Assembly: GCA_017632935.1 (NCBI GenBank)
Contig: JAGBQJ010000030.1
Coordinates: 19,516 to 83,515 of the forward strand
Source: Bacteroidales bacterium
GTDB lineage: Bacteria; Bacteroidota; Bacteroidia; Bacteroidales; F082
Length of the DNA: 64,000 nt
Reading direction: 5' to 3'
A program made the translations under genes and the position numbers. Under the pieces are notes generated by a model. That model had not been told where the DNA came from and searched no databases. It worked only from the letters and a program-made list of their open reading frames with translations. Positions 50,572 through 60,150 of the stretch are shown piece after piece; position 1 is the first letter of the stretch, and each line of letters starts with the position of its first letter.

Positions 50572-52496
50572 AACGCGGTTTCAACATTCTGATTCTGTTT
50601 CTGTTGGGCTTGTTGCCTCGGCTTCAGGCCCAAGATACGATAATGCTGCAATCCGTTGAGATTACAGCAGAAAAGAGCGACATCGAGGCACTGAAACCTC
50701 TGGTAGCTAAGAAACTGGATACACTGGTACTGCAATCCAAAAGCACGTCCAACTTATCGGATTTGCTCATCCAGCATAGCCCTGTCTTTATCAAAACCTA
50801 TGGTCCTGGTGGCGTTTCCACGGCTTCGTTTCGTGGCACGACGGCCAGCCATACTCTGGTGCTTTGGAACGGTTTCCAACTCAATGCCCCGAGCCTGGGA
50901 CAGGTGGATTTCAGCACTATACCTGTGTTTTTGGCTGACGACGTCAGCCTCAACTGGGGCAGTGGTACCTCCAACAACAGCGGTGGCTTGGGCGGTGCGG
51001 TCAACATCGATAATACGCACCATTTCGGCGACGGCTTTTTGCTTGATTTGAAACAGACGTACGGCAGTTTCAACACTTTGGGAAGCTTCGTTACCGTGGG
51101 CAACTATGGCAAGAAGTTTTCCTTCCGAGTGAAAGCCTATCGCAACTCGTCCGACAACGATTTTGAATACGAAAACCTCGCCACCATCCCGCACCAGAAG
51201 ATGAAACAACGCAACGCCGATTTCGTCGACTATGGTGTGATGCCAGAGATGAGCGTATTGTTGGGCAAGAGCGTCATTTCCGTCTCATCGTGGAATCAGT
51301 GGAACAACCGTAACTTACCGCCCATCATGCCCAACGTGTTCAATGTGAATTCTGAAGAGTGGACACGCGACAACTTCTCCCGTAACTTCGTCTCTTTCAA
51401 GACCTTTTGGGAGACAGGAAGCCTGCAGTTGAAGTCGGCAGCCTTTGTCGAAAATCAACGCTATTTCCTTTTAACACGTAACCCTGTCACGGATGACACC
51501 GTCACCTTTATTAATTCAGAAAACCATGCCTTGGTTCTGCATCAGATTGCCAATTTGGAGCAGCATCTCTACAAAAGCTGGACCTTGAAGGCCAAGTTGC
51601 AATGGGACAACGAGCAGGTGAGGAGTAACAACTACGAAGGCCAGAAACGTCGTAATTTGGTGTCAGCCTACACGGCACTCAGCGGTGAGCCTTTCAACTG
51701 TGCCCAACTCAACCTCACAGCCCGTTACGACTGGACCGACGGAAAAGGCATGGGCCTGTTCCCGACGGCCACTTTCTCGTATCAGTTGCCGTTTTACAAA
51801 GCAATGAGTTTCACTTTGGGTTACAGCCACAACTACAGGAATCCCTCCTTGAACGACCTCTATTGGTATCCTGGTGGCAACCCCGACCTCTTGCCTGAAA
51901 ATGGTCGCGCCGTAGATTTGGCCCTGAAATATGGCTTGCAAAAAGGCCCCTTCAAGTTTGATTTGCGCACTGGTGGCTATTTCTCCAACGTGAAGAACTG
52001 GATCCAATGGATGCCGACTTCGTACCGTTTTTGGGTGCCGGAGAACGTGGCCAAGGTCTTTGCTCGTGGTATAGAAAACCACATTGACGCTGCCTTCGTC
52101 ATGGAGAATTGGAAAGTCACACTCTCGGGCAACTATGTCTTCACCGTCACCACCGACGAGAGCGAGAAGGCCTACGCCCAAGGCACCAATGGCAAGCAAC
52201 TCATCTATATCCCGCGCCACCATGCCAACTTATTCCTTAATACACGATGGAAGACTTGGAACATAAGCTACACAATGGAGTATACGGGGCGTCGCAGCAC
52301 TTCTTATAACGAACAAGAATTCTTTGCCTACGACCTGCCCTCGTATGTGTTGCACCATGTAGCCCTCGGCAAGCAACTCAAGAAGTTCCGCATTGAGTTG
52401 CGCTGCAACAACCTCTTCGACACAGACTACCAGAATGTCATCTGGCGCGCCATGCCTGGGCGGAGTTTTGAGGTGATGGGGGAATTTAGGTATTAG
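50568..52496 (+). CDS. TonB-dependent outer-membrane receptor
   Basis: At 642 aa it has a signal peptide (RLQA|Q near residue 21). A plug domain follows (LSDLLIQHSPVFIKTYGPGGVSTASFRG, then LWNGFQLNAP and GGLGGAVNID), and then a 22-strand-type barrel ending in an aromatic FEVMGEFRY. There is no N-terminal carboxypeptidase-regulatory-like domain and no SusD neighbour, so it is BtuB/FecA-like rather than SusC-like. The substrate may be a cobalamin, siderophore or metal complex and cannot be told. The start codon is TTG, overlapping the preceding stop as TTGA; no in-frame ATG keeps the signal peptide. Confidence 0.85.
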   Translation: MKRGFNILILFLLGLLPRLQAQDTIMLQSVEITAEKSDIEALKPLVAKKLDTLVLQSKSTSNLSDLLIQHSPVFIKTYGPGGVSTASFRGTTASHTLVLWNGFQLNAPSLGQVDFSTIPVFLADDVSLNWGSGTSNNSGGLGGAVNIDNTHHFGDGFLLDLKQTYGSFNTLGSFVTVGNYGKKFSFRVKAYRNSSDNDFEYENLATIPHQKMKQRNADFVDYGVMPEMSVLLGKSVISVSSWNQWNNRNLPPIMPNVFNVNSEEWTRDNFSRNFVSFKTFWETGSLQLKSAAFVENQRYFLLTRNPVTDDTVTFINSENHALVLHQIANLEQHLYKSWTLKAKLQWDNEQVRSNNYEGQKRRNLVSAYTALSGEPFNCAQLNLTARYDWTDGKGMGLFPTATFSYQLPFYKAMSFTLGYSHNYRNPSLNDLYWYPGGNPDLLPENGRAVDLALKYGLQKGPFKFDLRTGGYFSNVKNWIQWMPTSYRFWVPENVAKVFARGIENHIDAAFVMENWKVTLSGNYVFTVTTDESEKAYAQGTNGKQLIYIPRHHANLFLNTRWKTWNISYTMEYTGRRSTSYNEQEFFAYDLPSYVLHHVALGKQLKKFRIELRCNNLFDTDYQNVIWRAMPGRSFEVMGEFRY

Positions 52497-52527
52497 TTGG
52501 CAGTTGATAATTAGCAGTTAGTAGTTA
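52497..52527. repeat. short GCAGTT(A/G)-type tandem repeat
   Basis: TTGGCAGTTGATAATTAGC is followed by AGTTAGTAGTTA, a degenerate 7-9 base tandem repeat directly after the receptor stop. The rest of the 115-base gap to 52612 shows no clear promoter. Confidence 0.5.
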
Positions 52528-52611
52528 TGTACTAAAAAAGTCTTTCAAGGCAGGATTGTGGTACGATTGTTGCAGGAACAAAGACAAACCTAACAAAAAC
52601 AATTGAGCATT

Positions 52612-52809
52612 ATGTGGATCATCATCGCATCGATACTTGTGGCCCTGGTCATCATCGCCATTATGGTGATAAAAGCTACCGGTCGTCCTATCATGAACAA
52701 ACCCACCTGGAAGGGTGGAATCATCTCCTTTTTTATAGGAATGCTTCCGCTTTATTTCTTGCTCTGCCTCTTCGGTGTCATGGGCGTGGTACGCGAAGAG
52801 GAGTTCTGA
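52612..52809 (+). CDS. small two-helix membrane protein
   Basis: This 65-aa protein has hydrophobic segments at ~2-22 and ~39-58, joined by a basic linker (KATGRPIMNKPTWKGG), and ends VVREEEF. Both ends are probably on the same side of the inner membrane. A TTG at 52603 is an alternative start three codons up. No family was recognised. It ends 3 bases before the convergent band-7 gene stop. Confidence 0.6.
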   Translation: MWIIIASILVALVIIAIMVIKATGRPIMNKPTWKGGIISFFIGMLPLYFLLCLFGVMGVVREEEF

Positions 52810-52812
52810 CCC

Positions 52813-53631
52813 TTACTTCAAATCGATGAAAGGCACTGAGTTGCCCAGCATGTACTGCGGCATCTTGCCGTCCCATTTTTGCACGGCCTCGTAGTTCACC
52901 AGCTTGGGGTTGCTCTCCAAAGCTGCAGCCTTGATGCTCATGGCTTCAGCTTCGGCTTGGGCCTTGATCTTGGTTTGCTTGGCCTGTTCTTCCACTTGGA
53001 TAGTGACGTTTTTCGCCTTCAGGGCATTCTGCTCCGCCACCTGCTTCTCCTTGATGGCGGTCTCAAAGTCGTCGTCGAAGTCGATGTTAGTGATTTGGAA
53101 TTGAACATTCATGAAATAGTTGCTGTCCAACGTCTCACGCAATGATGCTTCTATCTCACGACGGACGGCGTCACGGTTCTCAACGATTTCAGTGGCTGCA
53201 AAATTACCGAAGCTTTGTTTCATGGCCGAACGGATGAACGGCACCACGATACGGTTGTGGTAGTCGTCGCCGACGTTCTTCATCAATTTGCTGACATTTT
53301 CGCGCACTAAGTCGTAGTTGATGGTATATTCCACTTCTGAAGTTTGCACATCACGTGTGTAGCTGTTTTCCTTGCCGTCAAACTTCTTTTGTTGCACGTT
53401 CACGCGCTTGATGGTCTGGATGAAAGGGATCTTCATGTGCAGGCCGTCTCCAATCACTTCGTCGCTCATCTTGCCGAAGGTGGCGAGTACGCCACGCTCC
53501 GACGAGCGGATAGTATAGAACGATGAGAAGAATACGAGGATGGCGAAGAGTGCCACAATGCCCCAAAGGATATAGCGTCCGATTTTCTTTCTGTTGGGGT
53601 TGATGTTGATGTTGGTGTAAGGTTGATTCAT
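52813..53631 (-). CDS. SPFH/band-7 (prohibitin-like) membrane protein
   Basis: This 272-aa protein has one N-terminal transmembrane helix (~18-40), then the band-7 domain (RSSERGVLATFGKM ... GDGLHMKIPFIQTIKRVN) and an Ala/Glu/Lys/Gln coiled coil (AEQNALKAKNVTIQVEEQ, KAQAEAEAMSIKAAALE), as in prohibitins and HflK/HflC. It probably forms large membrane rings that organise the bilayer or regulate FtsH-type proteolysis. It occurs alone here, without an NfeD or second SPFH gene. MNQPYTN (53631) is preferred over an ATG 11 codons upstream because the -7 box TACTTTTG (minus strand, 53669-53662) overlaps that longer start. Confidence 0.85.
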   Translation of the reverse strand: MNQPYTNININPNRKKIGRYILWGIVALFAILVFFSSFYTIRSSERGVLATFGKMSDEVIGDGLHMKIPFIQTIKRVNVQQKKFDGKENSYTRDVQTSEVEYTINYDLVRENVSKLMKNVGDDYHNRIVVPFIRSAMKQSFGNFAATEIVENRDAVRREIEASLRETLDSNYFMNVQFQITNIDFDDDFETAIKEKQVAEQNALKAKNVTIQVEEQAKQTKIKAQAEAEAMSIKAAALESNPKLVNYEAVQKWDGKMPQYMLGNSVPFIDLK

Positions 53632-53661
53632 TGTAGTATTGTTTTGACATGTTTTGTTGGG

Positions 53662-53669
53662 CAAAAGTA
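53662..53669 (-). promoter_or_regulatory. -7 box for band-7 gene
   Basis: Minus strand TACTTTTG matches TAnnTTTG, 30 bases before the ATG at 53631. Confidence 0.5.
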
Positions 53670-53700
53670 CACAATAATTTGAAATGTTGGCCTTTTTCTG

Positions 53701-53727
53701 TTTGTGTCGGATTTTTGTTTATCTTTG
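53701..53727 (+). promoter_or_regulatory. promoter of ahcY
   Basis: TTTG at 53701-53704 and TATCTTTG at 53720-53727 are close to the -33/-7 pattern with a slightly short spacer. They place the start at ATG 53765 and exclude an in-frame TTG/ATG region further upstream. Confidence 0.5.
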
Positions 53728-53764
53728 CCTTTTCATAGAAAACGAAAACAAAATTTTTAAATCA

Positions 53765-55195
<1,431 letters not shown>

Positions 55196-55204
55196 GCTAC
55201 CGCT

Positions 55205-56329
55205 ATGAAAATTGCGGTAAATACGCGCTTGTTGCTGAAAGACAAGCTGGAAGGCATCGGCTGGGTGGCCTATGAGACTTTGCGTCGCATGGTGAAAGAC
55301 CATCCCGAGGTGGAGTTTTATTTCCTTTTCGACCGCGAGCCTGACCCGATGTTCCTTTTCGGCGACAACGTGAAACCCGTAGTGCTGTTTCCACAGGCCA
55401 GACATCCATTCCTTTTCATCTGGTTCTTCGAGTTCTCTGTGAAGAAAGCCTTGAAAAAGATCCAGCCTGACTTGTTTTTCTCGCCTGACGGCTATTTGAG
55501 CCTCCGCTCCGATGTGCCGCAAGTGGCGCAGTTCCACGACCTTAACTTTGAGCATTTCCCGAAGGACATGCCGAAGATTCATCTGTGGCACTACAAGAAA
55601 TATTTCCCGAAGTTTGCCCGCAAGGCCAAGCGCATCGTGACGGTGTCGGAATTCTCAAAGCAGGACATTGTGGAATGCTATGGCATTGAGCCAGGAAAGA
55701 TTGATGTGGCCTATAATGGTGTGAATGAGAAGTTTGCGCCCATCTCTGACGAGGGACAAGAGGCTATCAGGGCGAAATACACTGACGGCAACCCTTACTT
55801 TATGTTCGTCGGCTCACTGCATCCGCGCAAGAACTTGGCACGTTTGTTCACGGCGTTCGACTTGTTCAAGAGCCAGACACCTTCCAACGTCAAGTTGTTG
55901 ATTGTAGGGGAGAAGCGCTGGTGGTCGGAGCCTATTGAGCAGGCATACAGCCAGATGCGCTTCAAGGATGAGGTGGTCTTTGCCGGTCGCCTGAGTGCCG
56001 AGGACCTGCATTTGGTGACGGCAGCGGCCTTGGCATCGGTGTATGTGTCGTATTTCGAGGGTTTTGGCATCCCGATACTAGAGGCTTTCCGCTGCGACAC
56101 GCCCGTCATCACCTCCAATGTGACCTCCATGCCTGAGGTGGCCGACGACGCAGCATTGCTCGTTGATCCTTTCAGCGAGGCATCCATCGCCGAAGGCATG
56201 ACGGAGATGTTGGACGAGAACGTGCGTGAAGCCTTAATAGAAAAAGGCAGGGAACGCGCCAAGGACTTCTCATGGGACAAGGCAGCGGATGACATTTGGA
56301 ATTCATTAATGAAAGCAATAAACGAATAA
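55205..56329 (+). CDS. GT4-family (GT-B) glycosyltransferase
   Basis: This 374-aa protein has the GT-B fold pattern: RIVTVSEFSKQDIVECYGI in the N-terminal half, VGSLHPRKNLARL in the hinge, and the nucleotide-sugar E-x7-E motif EGFGIPILE (Glu285-Glu293), followed by DTPVITSNVTSMPEVA. It is cytoplasmic and retaining. The donor and acceptor are not identifiable; a cell-surface polysaccharide or lipid is the usual target. It is placed between ahcY and purD, 3 bases before the latter, without a polysaccharide cluster nearby. Confidence 0.87.
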   Translation: MKIAVNTRLLLKDKLEGIGWVAYETLRRMVKDHPEVEFYFLFDREPDPMFLFGDNVKPVVLFPQARHPFLFIWFFEFSVKKALKKIQPDLFFSPDGYLSLRSDVPQVAQFHDLNFEHFPKDMPKIHLWHYKKYFPKFARKAKRIVTVSEFSKQDIVECYGIEPGKIDVAYNGVNEKFAPISDEGQEAIRAKYTDGNPYFMFVGSLHPRKNLARLFTAFDLFKSQTPSNVKLLIVGEKRWWSEPIEQAYSQMRFKDEVVFAGRLSAEDLHLVTAAALASVYVSYFEGFGIPILEAFRCDTPVITSNVTSMPEVADDAALLVDPFSEASIAEGMTEMLDENVREALIEKGRERAKDFSWDKAADDIWNSLMKAINE

Positions 56330-56332
56330 GCT

Positions 56333-57703
56333 ATGGCAAAAATCATCATGTACCCTGGTGAAGCCAGAAAAGACACCGTGGATTGGAAAGCAGTCCAAGG
56401 GCAACATATCACCGCCGTAAAACGCAACATTTTGGTGATGGGCTCGGGTGGCCGTGAACATGCTTTGGCGTGGAAGTTGGCTCAAAGCGAAGGTGCGCAT
56501 GTCTTCATCGCTCCAGGCAATGCAGGAACGGCTCAGGCAGGTTTGAATATCGATATTAAAGTATCTGATTTTAAGGCGATAAAAGACTTTTGCTTAAACC
56601 AAAACATTAACCTTGTTGTGGTGGGTCCCGAGCAGCCTTTGGTCGATGGTATTGTTGATTTCTTCAAGCAAGATGAGGCTTTAAAAGCGGTAAAGATTAT
56701 CGGTCCCGACCAGAGCGGTGCACAACTCGAAGGCAGCAAGGCTTATGCCAAGGACTTTATGGCGAAGTACGGCGTGCCAACCGCCAAGTGCTTCAAAGTC
56801 AACAAGGACAACCTCGACGAAGGCTGCAAGTTCCTCGAAAGCGTGAAAGCACCTTATGTGTTGAAGGCCGATGGCTTGGCTGCTGGAAAGGGCGTGTTGA
56901 TTCTCAACGATTTGCAACAAGCCAAGGGCGAATTGTTCAAGATGCTCGACGGCAAATTCGGTGCAGCATCGGCTACGGTGGTCATCGAGGAATTTCTGAA
57001 GGGCATCGAGGTCTCCGTATTCGTGCTGACCGACGGGGAACATTACGTTTTGTTGCCCGAGGCCAAGGACTACAAACGTATCGGCGATGGCGACCAAGGC
57101 CTAAACACGGGTGGCATGGGGGCTGTCTCGCCTGTGCCATTCTGTACGCCCGAGTTCCTGAACAGGGTAGAGGAACGTATCGTGAAACCTACCTTGAAAG
57201 GCTTGAAAGCCGAAGGTATCGACTATAAAGGCTTCATTTTCTTGGGTTTGATGAATGACGGAGGTAATCCTTACGTCATTGAATACAACGTTCGTATGGG
57301 TGACCCGGAGACCGAGGCTGTGATGACCCGTATCGAAGGCGACTTTGCTGATCTGCTGTTTGCATGTGCTGACGGCCGACTGAACGAAGTGCATTATGCC
57401 AAGAGCGACAAGACCGCTGTGACCGTGATGATGGTCTCGGGCGGCTATCCCGAAGCTTACAGGAAAGGCATGATAATGAGCGGATTGGACACTTTAAAAG
57501 ATGTTGTCGCCTTCCATGCTGGCACGGCGTTTGATGCTGATAATAATGTAATTACAGCGGGTGGACGCGTCATCGCGGTGACGGCGCATGGCGACTCGAT
57601 TGAAGAGGCGAGGAGTGTCGCTTATCGCGAGGTGGAGAAGATCCATTTTGAGGGCGTCAACTATCGCCATGACATTGGACTTGACTTGATGAGAATGCAA
57701 TGA
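56333..57703 (+). CDS. purD: phosphoribosylamine--glycine ligase
   Basis: At 456 aa it carries out the second step of purine synthesis: PRA + glycine + ATP gives GAR. The N domain has RNILVMGSGGREHALAWKL and GPEQPLVDG. The ATP-grasp region has VLKADGLAAGKGVL and VIEEFLKGIEVSVF. The C-terminal part contains YNVRMGDPETEAVM. The canonical N terminus would begin near residue 31; about 30 extra residues (MAKIIMYPGEARKDTVDW...) precede it, with no ATG at the usual place. The stop overlaps the next start as ATGA. Confidence 0.94.
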   Translation: MAKIIMYPGEARKDTVDWKAVQGQHITAVKRNILVMGSGGREHALAWKLAQSEGAHVFIAPGNAGTAQAGLNIDIKVSDFKAIKDFCLNQNINLVVVGPEQPLVDGIVDFFKQDEALKAVKIIGPDQSGAQLEGSKAYAKDFMAKYGVPTAKCFKVNKDNLDEGCKFLESVKAPYVLKADGLAAGKGVLILNDLQQAKGELFKMLDGKFGAASATVVIEEFLKGIEVSVFVLTDGEHYVLLPEAKDYKRIGDGDQGLNTGGMGAVSPVPFCTPEFLNRVEERIVKPTLKGLKAEGIDYKGFIFLGLMNDGGNPYVIEYNVRMGDPETEAVMTRIEGDFADLLFACADGRLNEVHYAKSDKTAVTVMMVSGGYPEAYRKGMIMSGLDTLKDVVAFHAGTAFDADNNVITAGGRVIAVTAHGDSIEEARSVAYREVEKIHFEGVNYRHDIGLDLMRMQ

Positions 57704-58683
57704 TAAAGTTTTTCAGACAGAGCTATGCCATTCAGTATGTGGTGCTTGCCTTGATAGCGATTGCCCTTTGGATCCCTGCGTTCGTCTCAGGGAAGGCCAC
57801 CATGGGGTTAGATGAGCCGGTCACGCCGTTTTTCAACCTTATGGACAGGCTGCTCGGTTTTTCGCCTATCGCCCAACATGCCGTTGCTTTTGTGCTGTTG
57901 GTGCTTGAAACCTTGGTTTTCAATGCCATTATGGTGAAACACCAGATTGTTGGCAAGGTCAGTACCATGGGAGCTTTCGTCTTCCTCATGTTGATGAGTC
58001 TCACGATGACGCAGACCAATTTCTATCCTTTTGCTTTCTCTGTTTTCTTTATACTGCAGACTATCAGCAATTTGTTTGATACTTACATATTGCCCAATCC
58101 GGAGATGAATCTGCTGAAGGCGGGCGTATTTGTGGCCTTGGCGTCGTTGTGTTATTTTCCAGCCATCTTGCTGATAGTGTGGGTTATCATCGTCTTGCCC
58201 GTGGCCAAGAAAGGCTCTTTGCGATGGGAGTTGATACCTGTTTTCGGCTTCCTGTTCGTCTACTTCATGTATTTTGTCTGCATCTTCCTCTTTGGCGACT
58301 TCCAGGCCTTGCTGCTCGGTTATAAGGATTATTTCACCGCGTTTCATTTCTCGATAAGCGGGTTTAACTTATGGAGTATCATTTTGTTAGCCCTTTTGAT
58401 TGTGCCGACAGTGCTCATGCTTTTTGGTGGCAACAACGCGGGTCTCGAGAAGACGGTGGCTGTGCGCACCAAGATATCCATGACACTGATACTCACCGCA
58501 TTTGCCGTGCTGACTTTGTTCATAGGCCCTAATGTGCTGATGAACGGCGTGCTCTTTATTGTGCTTTCTATCCTCATGTCATATACCTTCTCTTATATGA
58601 ACAACACGGGTTGGGCCAATTTGTTCCTGATCATCTTTATTCTGTTGGTCTTTGCTAACAAGTATTACTTTAAACTGCTGTAA
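57700..58683 (+). CDS. DUF6427-type polytopic membrane protein
   Basis: At 327 aa it has about eight to ten hydrophobic segments covering most of the chain (YVVLALIAIALWIPAFV, AGVFVALASLCYFPAIL, LWSIILLALLIVPTVLM) with short loops. It resembles the Bacteroidota family DUF6427, found beside purD or rnhB-like genes; function is unknown. It overlaps purD by 4 bases (ATGA), and rnhB starts 3 bases downstream, so it sits inside one operon. Confidence 0.75.
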   Translation: MIKFFRQSYAIQYVVLALIAIALWIPAFVSGKATMGLDEPVTPFFNLMDRLLGFSPIAQHAVAFVLLVLETLVFNAIMVKHQIVGKVSTMGAFVFLMLMSLTMTQTNFYPFAFSVFFILQTISNLFDTYILPNPEMNLLKAGVFVALASLCYFPAILLIVWVIIVLPVAKKGSLRWELIPVFGFLFVYFMYFVCIFLFGDFQALLLGYKDYFTAFHFSISGFNLWSIILLALLIVPTVLMLFGGNNAGLEKTVAVRTKISMTLILTAFAVLTLFIGPNVLMNGVLFIVLSILMSYTFSYMNNTGWANLFLIIFILLVFANKYYFKLL

Positions 58684-58686
58684 ATC

Positions 58687-59283
58687 ATGGGTTTACTGAC
58701 GTGTTATTCAGATTTGATCGAGGCAGGCTGTGACGAGGCTGGACGCGGTTGTCTCGCGGGTCCCGTGGTGGCCGCTGCCGTGATTCTGAAGAAAGGCATT
58801 GATTATCCAGAACTCAATGATTCAAAGCAACTTACGGAGAAAAAGAGAATGAAGTTACGAGAGCTGGTCATGCAAGAGGCTTTGAGTTATGGCATTGGCA
58901 TCGTCACGGCACAGGAGATTGACGAAATCAATATTCTAAATGCCTCATTCTTAGCGATGCACAGGGCTTTAGATCAACTAAAACTTCAACCAGATTTGCT
59001 ACTGATTGACGGCAATCGCTTCAATCCCTACAAGAAGGTGAAGCATGTCTGCATCGTTGGTGGTGATGCCAAATACCAATCCATCGCGGCGGCTTCCATT
59101 TTGGCCAAGACCACGAGGGACATGATGATGGTGGAATATGACGCGAAATATCCTGTTTACAACTGGAAAAAGAACAAAGGCTATCCAACGCCTGAGCACA
59201 AGCAAGCCATCGCCGACCATGGCACATCACCCTTGCATCGCCTGACTTTCAACAGCTCAATTCAGTTAAAGTTAGAGTTTTAA
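58687..59283 (+). CDS. rnhB: ribonuclease HII
   Basis: This 198-aa enzyme removes RNA from RNA-DNA hybrids, including single ribonucleotides. The metal-binding Asp16-Glu17 lies in [27 protein letters not shown] supplies the third acidic residue, and [12 protein letters not shown] followed by [14 protein letters not shown] is the typical C-terminal half. Length is normal. Confidence 0.95.
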   Translation: MGLLTCYSDLIEAGCDEAGRGCLAGPVVAAAVILKKGIDYPELNDSKQLTEKKRMKLRELVMQEALSYGIGIVTAQEIDEINILNASFLAMHRALDQLKLQPDLLLIDGNRFNPYKKVKHVCIVGGDAKYQSIAAASILAKTTRDMMMVEYDAKYPVYNWKKNKGYPTPEHKQAIADHGTSPLHRLTFNSSIQLKLEF

Positions 59284-59306
59284 TGAGATAGTATAAGTAA
59301 AAGAAT

Positions 59307-60137
59307 ATGAAAAAGATAATCCATATCGTTATTTTGTTTAACCTTCTGTTTTCAGCCTTTTTCGCGAAGGCTCAAAACAAGGTGGGCTATTGGGACGATG
59401 TGGATTTCAGCGACACGACTTTGGTGGGCTCAAAAGTCATGTCGGACCGAATGGTCGGCTATTTCTTTTCCTTCACCGATGGTGACGAAAAACACTTCGA
59501 TAGCCTTTCCATTGCGGGCTTGAACGTACTTCTTGACAAGGCAAAAGTCAACATGCGGATGTACGAATACATCCTGGAGTTTACCTTGAACGGCTATGCC
59601 AACATGGGAAGAGATGCGGTCACGAATTATCTGTTGAATTACCCGCAACTTGCTGAGGGTGAGATTACTATGGAGGAAGGGCTGCGTTTAGACTCCATCA
59701 CTGAGCCTTACCAAAAAGTGAAAGTGGGTGCAAAGGCTCCTGATTTCAAGGGCTTTACAATAGAAAACAAGCCTTATGGCATCTATGATTCCAAGGCTCC
59801 GTATACCATCGTTGTTTTCTGGTCAACCGACTGTGAGTACTGCCATGAGTTTCTGGTGCAAATCCGCAAGCATCTTGATTTGACGTCTGATTTTGAACTT
59901 GTTACATTTGCATTGGCCGACGATGAGGCAGAGGTAAGAAAAACGATAAAAAAAATGCGTCTGCCCGGATACCATTTCTACGATGAAATGCGTTGGGATA
60001 GTAAAGCCTTTCTGGATTATCACATCACTTCCACGCCGACGGTGTTTGTCATAGACCAAAACAAGACCATCGTCTGCAAACCCTACGATTGGCAAGACTT
60101 AAAGTATTGGTTGAAATCAAATCATATTTCTTACTGA
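59307..60137 (+). CDS. exported thioredoxin-fold protein (TlpA-like, CEYC)
   Basis: This 276-aa protein has a signal peptide (FFAKA|Q near residue 22). Residues ~30-135 are a helical N-terminal domain seen in Bacteroidota redox proteins of the DUF5106 type. Residues ~140-276 are a thioredoxin fold with VVFWSTDCEYCHEF, the redox pair Cys176/Cys179 and a cis-Pro in TSTPTVFVID. It is probably a periplasmic disulfide reductase or isomerase; the partner is unknown. It is followed 13 bases later by the GH3-fusion gene. Confidence 0.83.
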   Translation: MKKIIHIVILFNLLFSAFFAKAQNKVGYWDDVDFSDTTLVGSKVMSDRMVGYFFSFTDGDEKHFDSLSIAGLNVLLDKAKVNMRMYEYILEFTLNGYANMGRDAVTNYLLNYPQLAEGEITMEEGLRLDSITEPYQKVKVGAKAPDFKGFTIENKPYGIYDSKAPYTIVVFWSTDCEYCHEFLVQIRKHLDLTSDFELVTFALADDEAEVRKTIKKMRLPGYHFYDEMRWDSKAFLDYHITSTPTVFVIDQNKTIVCKPYDWQDLKYWLKSNHISY

Positions 60138-60150
60138 AAATAATATAGTT

